NCBI RefSeq assembly: GCF_005869845.1
Contig: NZ_VAWF01000001.1
Coordinates: forward strand, 1,240,001-1,304,000
DNA: 64,000 bases
Direction of reading: 5' to 3'
Source: Fodinibius saliphilus
Lineage (GTDB): Bacteria > Bacteroidota > Rhodothermia > Balneolales > Balneolaceae
The translations under genes were made by a program, and so were the position numbers. Positions 36,762-45,468 of this stretch are shown here, piece by piece. The number at the start of each line of letters is the position of its first letter. Position 1 is the stretch's first letter. The notes under the pieces are model-generated. The model saw only the letters and a list, made by a program, of their open reading frames with translations. It was not told where the DNA came from and searched no databases.

Positions 36762-37085
36762 ATGTTGAAGTATAGATTAAAAATATTCGTAGGCTTTTTT
36801 CTGTTAATGCTCATGAGCATTGGCCTTACTATATCTACGCTTCACTCTCACCATGATCTGGACCTCCACAATTCAACTGATTTTGCAGACACAGGTCAAT
36901 GTCTCACTTCTGACACCACGGTATGTCCAATATGTGCACATTTGATCGATGTAGAAACGCTGAATTATTCTCAGTCAGCTAATTCTTTATCTAAAGTTGA
37001 TGGGAATATCTTATTAGTGGATAGTAATAAAAATTCTGTTACTTTATTTGCTAATAGAGGCCGTTCTCCCCCCTTTACTGTTTGA
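36762..37085 (+). CDS. Secreted His/Cys small protein A, possible metal-handling protein
   Basis: A 107-residue protein with a signal-anchor-like segment (about 8-26), then HSHHDLDLHNS, CPICAHLIDVE and a C-terminal RGRSPPFTV. It shares this plan with the protein encoded 184 bp downstream. The histidine-rich stretch and CxxCxH suggest metal or haem binding. In Bacteroidota, small proteins of this sort with an 'RxPP' tail often precede TonB receptors or metal exporters. The function is inferred from composition and neighbours only. Confidence 0.6.
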   Translation: MLKYRLKIFVGFFLLMLMSIGLTISTLHSHHDLDLHNSTDFADTGQCLTSDTTVCPICAHLIDVETLNYSQSANSLSKVDGNILLVDSNKNSVTLFANRGRSPPFTV

Positions 37086-37269
37086 CTACCCATCATCCCG
37101 TAGCAGTGTAATGAAATAATATGTCTCCCTGCTGTAAATTTTAAAGGCAGAAAGACAATTTATTCTACACTCTATTCTATTCACTATAAAGAGCTACGTA
37201 TTCCCTGCCGGTGATTGCAGTTAGTATTTTTAATCGATCGGTTGGATCCTACGTCATTAGTTAAGGATT

Positions 37270-37581
37270 ATGTTCAATCATAAAACCCAAGAGCTAAGTA
37301 AGTTCGTAATACTATTAGCTAGTATTTGCCTGATTGGATCTACATTCCATATCCATCAGTTTCACCCTGACTACAGTTTACATGACCACGATCTCAACCA
37401 CCATATCAGTGTTGAGAAACCGGATTGTATTGCCTGTCTACATCTTATTAAAGCTCCAAATACTGTACAGGAAACAACGATCAAGAAATACCCTGATACC
37501 GACCGGCATTTCTCTGCCAGTGATCCTGTTTCAAAAATATTCATAAACTCGGACCTTAATAACAAATCGCCCCCGACATAA
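37270..37581 (+). CDS. Secreted His/Cys small protein B, paralogue of the upstream gene
   Basis: A 103-residue protein with a signal peptide (about residues 10-28, ending GSTFHIH), then HPDYSLHDHDLNHH, CIACLHLIKAP and a terminal NKSPPT. The order of His cluster, CxxCxH and C-terminal SPP matches the preceding protein, so they are likely duplicates that have diverged. The gene is 54 bp before a TonB-dependent receptor. A periplasmic or cell-surface metal-binding role fits, but is not shown. Confidence 0.6.
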   Translation: MFNHKTQELSKFVILLASICLIGSTFHIHQFHPDYSLHDHDLNHHISVEKPDCIACLHLIKAPNTVQETTIKKYPDTDRHFSASDPVSKIFINSDLNNKSPPT

Positions 37582-37635
37582 ACGTATGATTTCTTGCCGC
37601 CAACTCACCCATGATTCATAAAGACTATATTATAT

Positions 37636-40056
37636 ATGAAGAATAATCGATCTAATTTTTTTCAGTTACTTTTACTTACAAGTTGCTTGATTCTCCTTGT
37701 TGGCTCAACAATAAGTTTCGCTCAATCAACAGATAAGGCAACAATTAAAGGCACTGTAATTAGCCAAGAAAACGATCAACCACTGTCAGGTGTTAATGTT
37801 GCTTTTCCCCAATTAAATCGGGGGACTTTTACAAAAGCAGACGGTTCATTTACAATTCAAAATCTTCCATCGGGAACCTATTCCATTGTGTTTTCCTTTG
37901 TTGGCTATGAAAGTAAAAGCCGGCAAATCATTTTGAATTCTGGAGAAGCAGCAACGCTGAATATCTCTCTAAAGCAAACACTTATTCAGAATGAAACAAT
38001 AACTGTAACAGGAACCCCCTTTGCTTCAGATCCATTAACAACCCCTGCGGATGTTGATGTACTGACAGGAAACAACAAGTTATCAAAACAGCAAACCTCT
38101 TTGGGAGCTTCACTTGACGATCTTGCAGGTGTTTCCAGCATCTCAACCGGTAGCCAGATGGGGAAACCCGTTATCCGGGGGCTCAGCGGCAGCCGGGTTC
38201 GTGTTCTTGATGACGGTGTGGCGATGGACTACCAACAATATGGAGTACGGCACGGTCCTAATGTAGATCCTTTTACTTCTGAACGTATTGAAGTACTTCG
38301 GGGCGCAGCCAGTGTTCAATATGGTTCAGATGCCTTGGGAGGTGCTGTAAATGTAATCTCTAATTCCCTACCGGATGCTATAGATTCAGATTCTTTTTTA
38401 AAAGGGCAAATGCTCGGTGAATTCGCCACTAACAATAACGAACTGGTAGGTGGCCTCCACCTTAATGGTGCCACCGGTCCATGGGGTTTTACCGGTACCA
38501 TTATTCGCCGTTCTGCCGGCAATATGACAGTACCTGATGTACCCACTTTCCCAAAAGCAGCTGATCCTGCAGCACCTAAATTTTCGGGAGAACTTGATCA
38601 TACTGACTATGATCAGTTAAACGGAAGTTTTGGTGTTGGTTACCAAACTTCGATAGGCCAAATTACCGCTGAATATACCCGCTGGCAAAATAACCATAAC
38701 TTCTTGTTACCGAATGGTAAGGGATTAGGACAAAATCTCGAAAATAATTCGCTGCAGTTTGAAGGGAACCTTCAGCTGGGTAACAATTTCATTCTAAAAC
38801 CCAGTTTTACCTACGCCAGCAATCTTCGCCAATCTAACCCGGGCGGTGCACAGGCTGACCCCCGTGATGAACTTCCTGAAAATGGCTATGCTCATCTAGA
38901 TATATTAACCAAAAACTATACCGGTAAGCTGGATTTGGAACATGCTGTAGCAGGCCCTTTTTCGGGAACTATTGGACTGGAATACAAACAAAAACACCAA
39001 GACAGCCGGGGCGTTGAACCTCTCGTTCCCTCAGCTACAATACAAAATATTGCAGCTTTTATATTTGAAAAAGCAGAACTTGGTGATCTTACTCTTTCTT
39101 TAGGAGCCAGAACTGATGCCCGTTTCCAAGAAGCAGCCTCCAACAGTGAACTAAATCTGCCTGATTACCCAGCAGGAGAAACGGCAGATGTCCTGGAACA
39201 GTCCTATTTTGAGTTTAGCGGATCAATGGGCGCTACATACCAAATTACCAATTCATTTGCTGTTGCAACAAATATCGGCCGTGGATTCCGCGCCCCCAGC
39301 CTCTTCAACCTTCATGTAGACGGCGTTCATGGTGGTATTGCGGCCTATCAAATCGGTAATCCCTACCTTGAGCCTGAAAGGTCGTTAAATACAGATTTAT
39401 CGCTACGATGGCGATCAACAAAGGTGAAAGCGAAAGCAACAGTCTATAGAAATGCGATACAGAACTACATCTTCTTGGTAAACACCGGACAGTTTGCAGG
39501 CCCCAATAATGGCGGACCGCCTATCCTAAAAACCGTACAAGGAGATGCGCGTTTAATAGGTGCCAATGCCGATGTAACGGCCCAACTGTTACCATGGCTA
39601 CAATTTTCAGGAACATTTGAAACCGTAGCCGGAAAAAATGTAGATGATAAGATATCACAAGTTGATGATCTTCCGCTACTTCCCCCCACAAAAATTAGCG
39701 GCAACATCAAACTCATCCAAAAAGAGTTGGGGGAATTTCAGAATGTCTTTGTTGATTTTGGAATAAGCCACACTTCTTCAAAAAAAGCGGCCGGACGCTA
39801 TGAACCATTCTGGCAGTTCGGCAATGCTCCTCAGTTCGATAACTTTGGAGTAGCCTCTACAGATGCCTATACCTTGGTAAATACTACCATAGGCGGTGAA
39901 ATTTCGCTGTGGAATCGTGCAATATCGGTCCAGATTTCTGCTAAAAATCTACTTAATGAAGACTATCGCAATTTTCTTGATACCTATAAGGGCTATGCTT
40001 TAAGCCCGGGTAGAAACATCACCTTTCGACTAAAGGTTCCTTTTACTATTCTTTAA
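37636..40056 (+). CDS. TonB-dependent outer membrane receptor with carboxypeptidase-like N-terminal domain
   Basis: An 806-residue receptor: signal peptide (about 1-30), CarboxypepD_reg-like domain (about 35-112, TIKGTVISQENDQPLSGVNV), plug domain (about 115-230, including GMGKPVIRGLSG-like MGKPVIRGLSGSRVRVL and EVLRGAASVQYGSDALGGAVNV) and a 22-strand barrel ending in FRLKVPFTIL. It lacks a SusD partner, so it is not a typical polysaccharide-uptake pair. The two upstream small His/Cys proteins suggest a metal or metallophore substrate. A terminator follows. Confidence 0.9.
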   Translation: MKNNRSNFFQLLLLTSCLILLVGSTISFAQSTDKATIKGTVISQENDQPLSGVNVAFPQLNRGTFTKADGSFTIQNLPSGTYSIVFSFVGYESKSRQIILNSGEAATLNISLKQTLIQNETITVTGTPFASDPLTTPADVDVLTGNNKLSKQQTSLGASLDDLAGVSSISTGSQMGKPVIRGLSGSRVRVLDDGVAMDYQQYGVRHGPNVDPFTSERIEVLRGAASVQYGSDALGGAVNVISNSLPDAIDSDSFLKGQMLGEFATNNNELVGGLHLNGATGPWGFTGTIIRRSAGNMTVPDVPTFPKAADPAAPKFSGELDHTDYDQLNGSFGVGYQTSIGQITAEYTRWQNNHNFLLPNGKGLGQNLENNSLQFEGNLQLGNNFILKPSFTYASNLRQSNPGGAQADPRDELPENGYAHLDILTKNYTGKLDLEHAVAGPFSGTIGLEYKQKHQDSRGVEPLVPSATIQNIAAFIFEKAELGDLTLSLGARTDARFQEAASNSELNLPDYPAGETADVLEQSYFEFSGSMGATYQITNSFAVATNIGRGFRAPSLFNLHVDGVHGGIAAYQIGNPYLEPERSLNTDLSLRWRSTKVKAKATVYRNAIQNYIFLVNTGQFAGPNNGGPPILKTVQGDARLIGANADVTAQLLPWLQFSGTFETVAGKNVDDKISQVDDLPLLPPTKISGNIKLIQKELGEFQNVFVDFGISHTSSKKAAGRYEPFWQFGNAPQFDNFGVASTDAYTLVNTTIGGEISLWNRAISVQISAKNLLNEDYRNFLDTYKGYALSPGRNITFRLKVPFTIL

Positions 40057-40081
40057 CCTCCCAATGATCCTCTTAATTATC

Positions 40082-40115
40082 CCCTGTCAGTATTCAAAGC
40101 TGGCAGGGTTTTTTT
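40082..40115 (+). terminator. Rho-independent terminator of the TonB receptor gene
   Basis: CCCTGTCAG (40082-40090) pairs with CTGGCAGGG (40100-40108, one G:T) and is followed by seven T. It lies 26 bp after the receptor stop. Confidence 0.88.
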
Positions 40116-40149
40116 ATAATATTGTGGAACGATTTGCCCATTCATTTTC

Positions 40150-41361
40150 TTGATATTCACTCTCAATAATTTCCAAAAACTCATATATAACTTTATCACT
40201 CAACGTACTCCTCTTCTCAAAGATCTGAACCTCTATGTCATTTTTGGCATCACCCTTTCGGCCGTAATGGGGGTAGCAAGTATTGCACCGGCCCTTCCAA
40301 AAATGGCACATGTATTGGAGGTTTCTAATGAGAAAATTGGATTACTAATTACGGCTTTTACTATTCCGGGTGTTTTTTTAACCCCTCTTCTTGGTGTTTT
40401 CGCTGACCGAATTGGACGAAAAGCTATACTTGTACCCTCCCTTTTTATCTTTGGTATCGCAGGAACAGCATGCGCTTTTGCAACCGACTTTAGCTGGCTT
40501 TTAATATTACGATTTATTCAAGGAATAGGAGGAGCCTCACTCGGTGCCTTAAACGTTACGCTGATTGGTGATCTCTACGAAGCTAACAGGCGTGCTACGG
40601 CAATGGGATATAATGGGAGCATCCTTAGTATAGGTACGGCATCCTATCCTGCCATCGGTGGAGGATTGGCATTGCTGGGATGGTTCTACCCTTTCTTTCT
40701 TTCCTTGTTAGCTATTCCCGTAGGGATTTTCGTGCTCATAAAACTTGACAACCCCGAACCTGACAATCACAAAGATTTAAAAACCTATGTTGAAAATGTA
40801 TTTGATTCCCTGAAATCTAAAAAAGTAATTGGCCTCTTTGCCGCCAACTTTCTCACCTTTATCATCCTCTACGGTGGCTACCTTACCTATTTTCCAATAC
40901 TACTCGATGAACAGTTTGGAAAATCATCATTTTTTATTGGGTTAATGTTGTCGGGATCTTCATTAGTGACGGCTGCGGTCTCCTCTCAATTGGGAAATCT
41001 CACTGAAATATTTAAGGAATCATCCCTCATCATAACTGCCGCATTTTTATACCTAGGAGTTTTTATTAGTCTGCCTTTTATAAATAATATTTGGTTATTT
41101 ACGCTACCAATTATTGTATTTGGATTTGCCCAGGGTATCAACATTCCCAGTATATTAAACCTGTTAACCCATCAAGCTCCAAAAGAGTACCGAGCTGCAT
41201 TTCTTTCAGTAAACTGGACCATATTACGAAGTGGACAAGCCGTAGGACCTTTTTTACTGGGAATAGTTTATGGTTTAGTGGGGATTGCAGGCACATTTTG
41301 GGTATCAGCAGTAACGGCAGCCTGCTTAATCGGTGTCGGTATTCTTTTAATTCGAGAATAG
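40150..41361 (+). CDS. Major facilitator superfamily transporter
   Basis: A protein of about 403 residues with twelve membrane helices. The MFS motif A after TM2 is GVFADRIGRKAILVPS and the first half also shows RFIQGIGGASLGALN. Proton-linked drug or sugar-phosphate efflux transporters of this size are common, but the substrate cannot be read. No ATG precedes the first helix in frame; the start is placed at a TTG (40150), and weak ribosome pairing leaves this uncertain. It is probably monocistronic. Confidence 0.8.
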   Translation: MIFTLNNFQKLIYNFITQRTPLLKDLNLYVIFGITLSAVMGVASIAPALPKMAHVLEVSNEKIGLLITAFTIPGVFLTPLLGVFADRIGRKAILVPSLFIFGIAGTACAFATDFSWLLILRFIQGIGGASLGALNVTLIGDLYEANRRATAMGYNGSILSIGTASYPAIGGGLALLGWFYPFFLSLLAIPVGIFVLIKLDNPEPDNHKDLKTYVENVFDSLKSKKVIGLFAANFLTFIILYGGYLTYFPILLDEQFGKSSFFIGLMLSGSSLVTAAVSSQLGNLTEIFKESSLIITAAFLYLGVFISLPFINNIWLFTLPIIVFGFAQGINIPSILNLLTHQAPKEYRAAFLSVNWTILRSGQAVGPFLLGIVYGLVGIAGTFWVSAVTAACLIGVGILLIRE

Positions 41362-41412
41362 AGATAGGAATCCAAGGTAAAAGATGAATAGCTCTTTTTA
41401 ATTCTATATATT

Positions 41413-41454
41413 ACTAAAAACAAAAAGGACCTCAGAAGTATCAGTTCCGAGGCC
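41413..41454 (-). terminator. Minus-strand terminator-like hairpin without a minus-strand gene
   Basis: On the minus strand a hairpin of about 11 pairs (two mismatches), GGGCCTCGGAA with TTCTGAGGTCC, is followed by TTTTTGTTTTT. No annotated minus-strand gene feeds it, since the gap 41362-41599 is flanked by plus-strand genes. It may end a small RNA or antisense transcript. Confidence 0.45.
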
Positions 41455-41485
41455 CTGTGCTTTAGGTTTCAGCATTTAGGAGTGA

Positions 41486-41501
41486 CTAGTTGACTAACTA
41501 G
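41486..41501. promoter_or_regulatory. Short palindrome CTAGTT-N4-AACTAG
   Basis: A perfect 6-bp inverted repeat with a 4-bp centre lies in the gap between the MFS gene and ogt, about 100 bp before ogt. It could be an operator, but repeats of this size can arise by chance. Confidence 0.2.
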
Positions 41502-41599
41502 ATTAGGTCTAGAGAGACAATAATAGTGCGTTCTGTTAACAAGAGTAATGCGAACGGTATTTGTTACAAAAAAATTAAATTAATTTCTCCCCCCCTCTT

Positions 41600-42070
41600 T
41601 TGGACATCATAAAAAGCCATTACAAGTCACCTTTAGGCTGGTTGGAATTGGTTAGCTGCAAGGGCTCTTTGCTTAGTCTTACTATGTTAGATGCGGTCCC
41701 CAATCCCCTGTTAAAAGCTAAGAATAGTATTCAAAAACAGGTAAAGAGTGAGCTAAAAGAATATTTCGACGGAGAGCGCAACCGATTCTCCATTCCCGTA
41801 ATGCCCAGCGGTACAATCTTTCAAAAATCTGTATGGAATAAGCTTCAACAGCTTCCTTTTGGGCAAACAATAACCTATGGTGAACTTGCAAAACGGCTTG
41901 GAGATACAAATAAAGTTCGTGCAGTAGGGCGGGCAAGTGGTAAAAATCCCATTCCAATCATTATACCTTGTCATCGGGTAATAGGTATAAACAACAATCT
42001 TATAGGATATGCGGGAGGCGTCAATAGAAAAAAGTTTTTGCTCAAACACGAAGGGACTCTACTATTATAA
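41600..42070 (+). CDS. ogt: Methylated-DNA-[protein]-cysteine S-methyltransferase
   Basis: A 156-residue DNA repair protein that moves a methyl group from O6-methylguanine onto its own cysteine. The active site is PIIIPCHRVIG, within the typical sequence ITYGELAKRLGDTNKVRAVGRASGKNPIPIIIPCHR. The N-terminal half is the usual short degenerate domain, with no Ada-type zinc site. It begins with a TTG because the frame has a stop 24 bp upstream and no ATG. No partner genes are adjacent. Confidence 0.92.
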   Translation: MDIIKSHYKSPLGWLELVSCKGSLLSLTMLDAVPNPLLKAKNSIQKQVKSELKEYFDGERNRFSIPVMPSGTIFQKSVWNKLQQLPFGQTITYGELAKRLGDTNKVRAVGRASGKNPIPIIIPCHRVIGINNNLIGYAGGVNRKKFLLKHEGTLLL

Positions 42071-42151
42071 TCATCTTAAAAACTTTTTACTGTCGGATGG
42101 CTGTGCAATTTGTACATTCCAGTAATCTTCACTTTAAGAAAGTTTTATTTT

Positions 42152-43747
42152 ATGGTAATATATCGACGCTTAATCGCTTTATTGGTCTGTATCATCGGGA
42201 TTGTAACCACTGTTTCGGGCCAAATTCAAGAGGCTCCTGAACGAACAATAGGCGACGGGCCCTATGAAAAACTGATTATCAGAGGTGTTATGCTCGTTGA
42301 TGGTACGGGATCCCCACCACGCGGACCGGTGGATATTGTTGTACAAGGCAATAGAATTACCTCAATTCGCTCGGTAGGATATCCAGGAATTCCTATTGAT
42401 GAAGACCAACGTCCCAAAGCAAATGCCAATACCAAAGAAATTGAAGCTAAAGGCATGTATCTGCTGCCCGGCTTTATCGATATGCATGCCCATACAGGCG
42501 GCGTTGAACAAGGTACCCCTGCAGAATATGTGTATAAACTATGGATGGCCCATGGTATAACCACCGTTCGCGAACCAGGCTCATTTAATGGGATGGATTG
42601 GACCTTGCGCCAGAAAAAACGAAGTAAAAACAACGAGATTACTGCGCCCAGAATCTATTCATACATCGGTTTTGGGATGGGGCATGACGAACCTATTACT
42701 ACTCCTGAAGAAGCACGCAAATGGGTACAGATGATACACGATGAAGGTGCTGATGGCATCAAGTTTTTCGGGGCCAGCAAGCCGGTGTATGCCGCTGCTA
42801 TTGATGAAGCTAAGAAGCTCGGTCTGGGAACAATGACACACCATGCCCAAACGCGCGTTGTCTACAATAATGCCCTGAAGTCGGCCCGGCTGGGACTTTC
42901 CAGCATCACACACTGGTACGGCATTCCAGAAGCCTTATTTACTGATCAAATTATCCAAGATTATCCCCTCGATTATAACTACAGTAATGAGCAGCATCGT
43001 TTTGAAGAGGCCGGCAAACTCTGGCAACAGGCTGCTGAACCCTATAGTGATAAATGGAACAGCGTGATGAACGAGATGCTTGAACTGGATATAACGCTCA
43101 ACCCCACTTTTACGATATATGAAGCCAGTCGGGACTTAAGTGCCCAACGACGCGCCGAGTGGCACAAACGATACACCCTGCCCTCTCTTTGGGATTTCTA
43201 TAAACCCAGCCGTAAATCTCATGGTTCGTACTGGCTCAACTGGGGAACCGAACAAGAGGTAGCATGGAAAGAAAACTTTGACCTATGGTTTGAGTTTGTC
43301 AACGAATTCAAGAATCGAGGAGGACGAGTTACTCTGGGCTCCGATTCCGGCTATATCTATAAGCTCTATGGCTTTGGTTATATCCAAGAAATGGAGCTGT
43401 TTCGGGAAGCCGGCTTTCATCCTCTCGAAATATTCCAGTCGGCTTCACTGAAAGCAGCAGAAGTGCTGAATATGGATGACAAGCTAGGCACTATTGAGGT
43501 AGGTAAGCTGGCTGATATGGTGCTGGTAGATGCCAATCCATTGAAAAACCTTAAAACATTATACGGAACCGGCGCTATCCACGTTAATGATGATAACAAA
43601 CCGGTCCGCATCGGCGGTGTTGAGTATACGATCAAAGATGGTATTGTCTATGATGCCGAAGAAATGCTTCAGGATGTAGCCGAAATGGTTAAAAAGTCAA
43701 AAGCTGAGAAAAATTATGAGATTACTCAGCCGGGCCTTGATTATTAA
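42152..43747 (+). CDS. Secreted amidohydrolase family protein
   Basis: A protein of about 531 residues with a signal peptide (MVIYRRLIALLVCIIGIVTTVSG). The metal-dependent TIM-barrel hydrolase motifs are all seen: FIDMHAHTGG (HxH), TMTHHAQT, SSITHWYG and the final Asp in TLGSDSGY. It resembles imidazolonepropionase- and prolidase-like amidohydrolases acting on cyclic amides or dipeptides. The ATG at 42152 is chosen over a TTG 42 bp upstream because it begins the signal peptide. The substrate is unknown. It is the first of three amidohydrolase genes in the window. Confidence 0.85.
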   Translation: MVIYRRLIALLVCIIGIVTTVSGQIQEAPERTIGDGPYEKLIIRGVMLVDGTGSPPRGPVDIVVQGNRITSIRSVGYPGIPIDEDQRPKANANTKEIEAKGMYLLPGFIDMHAHTGGVEQGTPAEYVYKLWMAHGITTVREPGSFNGMDWTLRQKKRSKNNEITAPRIYSYIGFGMGHDEPITTPEEARKWVQMIHDEGADGIKFFGASKPVYAAAIDEAKKLGLGTMTHHAQTRVVYNNALKSARLGLSSITHWYGIPEALFTDQIIQDYPLDYNYSNEQHRFEEAGKLWQQAAEPYSDKWNSVMNEMLELDITLNPTFTIYEASRDLSAQRRAEWHKRYTLPSLWDFYKPSRKSHGSYWLNWGTEQEVAWKENFDLWFEFVNEFKNRGGRVTLGSDSGYIYKLYGFGYIQEMELFREAGFHPLEIFQSASLKAAEVLNMDDKLGTIEVGKLADMVLVDANPLKNLKTLYGTGAIHVNDDNKPVRIGGVEYTIKDGIVYDAEEMLQDVAEMVKKSKAEKNYEITQPGLDY

Positions 43748-43798
43748 AACTGACCGCCTGTTACCTATATTTATTGCCTAGCTATATCTCTCCTGCTG

Positions 43799-43806
43799 TA
43801 TCTTTG
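43799..43806 (+). promoter_or_regulatory. Candidate -7 promoter element of the PepSY-type gene
   Basis: TATCTTTG matches TAnnTTTG exactly and ends 50 bp before the ATG at 43856. A TTG at 43774-43776 is 22 bp upstream, near the expected -33 spacing, making this the best two-part promoter in the window. Confidence 0.5.
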
Positions 43807-43855
43807 ATAATTACATTACAGTAGGAGTAAAATATTTTTAAAGTTTCAATTCTTG

Positions 43856-44431
43856 ATGGATTTCGATCTACGTAAAGATTCACGAAAATTACACCGTTGG
43901 GGTGCTATCTTGATAGCACTTCCTTTTTTGATTGTTCTATTATCGGGACTCCTTCTTCAAGTAAAAAAGGAGTTCGCCTGGATACAACCCTCTACACAAT
44001 CCGGCAGTCAAGTGGGAGCTTCCCTCCCTTTCGATAGTATTTTGAACACTGCTAAATCAATTCCCGAACTTGCCGTCAGCAAATGGGAAGATATCGACCG
44101 GCTGGATGTACGCCCGGATGATGGAGTCATTAAAATCCGCGGAGCCAACGGATGGGAAGCCCAAATTGATGCCCATACTGGTGAAAAGCTACAAGTGGCC
44201 AACCGTCGATCTGATGTTATTGAAGCTATACATGACGGATCATGGTTCCATGATAAGGCCAAACTGTGGCTGTTTTTACCCTCAGCAGTTGTTGTGCTCA
44301 TTCTTTGGCTTACAGGTATCTACCTATTTTTCTACCCCTACTTTGCTAAATGGCAAAACCGGAAACGACTCAAAGAGCGTAAGTTAGAACGCCGAAGGAA
44401 ACAAAAAGCATCGGACGAGATAACTGCTTAG
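43856..44431 (+). CDS. PepSY-associated membrane protein
   Basis: A 191-residue protein with two membrane helices (about 17-37 and 144-165) around a periplasmic PepSY-like domain (about 45-135). The sequence LRKDSRKLHRWGAILIALPFLIVLLSGLLLQVKKEFAWIQP and the closing KLWLFLPSAVVVLILWLTGIYLFFYPYF carry the HRW and His-Pro/aromatic residues typical of PepSY-TM proteins, some of which reduce ferric siderophores or act in copper homeostasis. The C-terminal tail is very basic. It is alone, and the next gene is 313 bp away. The ATG one codon after a TTG was chosen. Confidence 0.78.
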   Translation: MDFDLRKDSRKLHRWGAILIALPFLIVLLSGLLLQVKKEFAWIQPSTQSGSQVGASLPFDSILNTAKSIPELAVSKWEDIDRLDVRPDDGVIKIRGANGWEAQIDAHTGEKLQVANRRSDVIEAIHDGSWFHDKAKLWLFLPSAVVVLILWLTGIYLFFYPYFAKWQNRKRLKERKLERRRKQKASDEITA

Positions 44432-44744
44432 TTTTCAAGATATAGAACCATTTAATTGGTCCATAAAGCTTATAGGCCAGCAAACCAGTCTCTTGTATGG
44501 TACTGTTGGGGGATTTAATCAAACTCCCATGATAATGACGGATCCTGTACGTTTTCTTATAGATCATTATTAGCAGTATTCAAAAAGCTACCCACATCTT
44601 CTTTCGATAATTTTTGCCACGACCAAAAACAGACAGGGCCAACAACCGGGACAAGACAGAAGTTATGAGCTAATAAATTTCCGATCTCACCTTAAAAATT
44701 CGTATCATTGGATCATTCTAAAATGGAAGAATTGAAAATAAAAA
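44432..44744. other. 313-bp intergenic region with nothing recognised
   Basis: No ORF, RNA motif or clear terminator stands out. A minus-strand open frame in the region overlaps the preceding gene's end and has no family features. Confidence 0.4.
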
Positions 44745-45122
44745 ATGGCTCAGACACCCAGCGATAAAGCAGAAGAACTACATGTCGACGAAATACAACG
44801 ACATATTTTCCTATGTGCCGACCAGACCAAACCCAAGTGCTGTAAAAAGGAATGGAGTATACGTGCGTGGAATTTCCTGAAAATGAGGCTAAGGGAACTG
44901 GGGTTAGATGGAACCGGTGGAGTATATCGTACCAAAGCAAATTGCCTGCGTATCTGCAAAAAAGGTCCGGTAGCAGTCGTCTATCCCGAGGGTACCTGGT
45001 ACCACTCTTGCAAACCAGAAGTGCTGGAACGTATTATCCAAGAACACCTTATTAATGGTAATCCTGTGGAAGAATATATGTTTGCTGAAAATCCCCTCCA
45101 AGAGGAAGATGAAGTAACCTAG
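44745..45122 (+). CDS. Thioredoxin-like [2Fe-2S] ferredoxin
   Basis: A 125-residue cytosolic protein with the thioredoxin-fold ferredoxin pattern. [17 protein letters not shown] supplies the first cluster Cys and [24 protein letters not shown] the last two, spaced by about 40 residues that contain LKMRLRELG. Such ferredoxins carry electrons to reductases or donate sulfur-cluster electrons in stress. The C-terminal tail is acidic. It is monocistronic and no partner reductase is next to it. Confidence 0.82.
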   Translation: MAQTPSDKAEELHVDEIQRHIFLCADQTKPKCCKKEWSIRAWNFLKMRLRELGLDGTGGVYRTKANCLRICKKGPVAVVYPEGTWYHSCKPEVLERIIQEHLINGNPVEEYMFAENPLQEEDEVT

Positions 45123-45468
45123 TTTTCTGTAATATATAGCAACACCAAGTAAACGTATCGCTCACGAAAAAGTCTGATTTAATAAACTATTTTTCTCTAC
45201 CTCCCAATAACTACAAGAGAGTTATAACCCATCTGACATACCTAACATCCTATTAGACGCATTTTCTCATCTTCCTGTAACAGGATAGGTATCCTACAGA
45301 TTGCTTATTTCTTCAGGTGTGCAACTCCTTCAGTACTTAATAGCTATTATAAACATTCCCAGATTCTCACAACTGAAATACTTGTGCAGCGTATCATATA
45401 ACTAACGATGGCATCACTTGGAGTGATGCCATCGTTTAAGTAAATACCTAGCTTAAAAACCAATTTTC
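45123..45468. other. 346-bp convergent intergenic region
   Basis: No open frame is credible. The only clear element is the long hairpin at 45404-45436, which likely ends both converging transcripts. An AGGATA/TATCCT inverted repeat lies near 45285-45298. Confidence 0.5.
45404..45436 (-). terminator. Long hairpin, terminator of the M14 peptidase gene
   Basis: AACGATGGCATCACT (45404-45418) is perfectly complementary to AGTGATGCCATCGTT (45422-45436) with a three-base loop. On the minus strand it lies 33 bp after the M14 stop and is followed by TTAGTTAT, so termination there is likely, possibly in both directions. Confidence 0.65.

Noticed and set aside
44708-44764. Upstream start ATG at 44723 for the ferredoxin
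   Set aside because: It is out of frame with the ferredoxin and stops after 14 codons; the start at 44745 matches the protein's family beginning.
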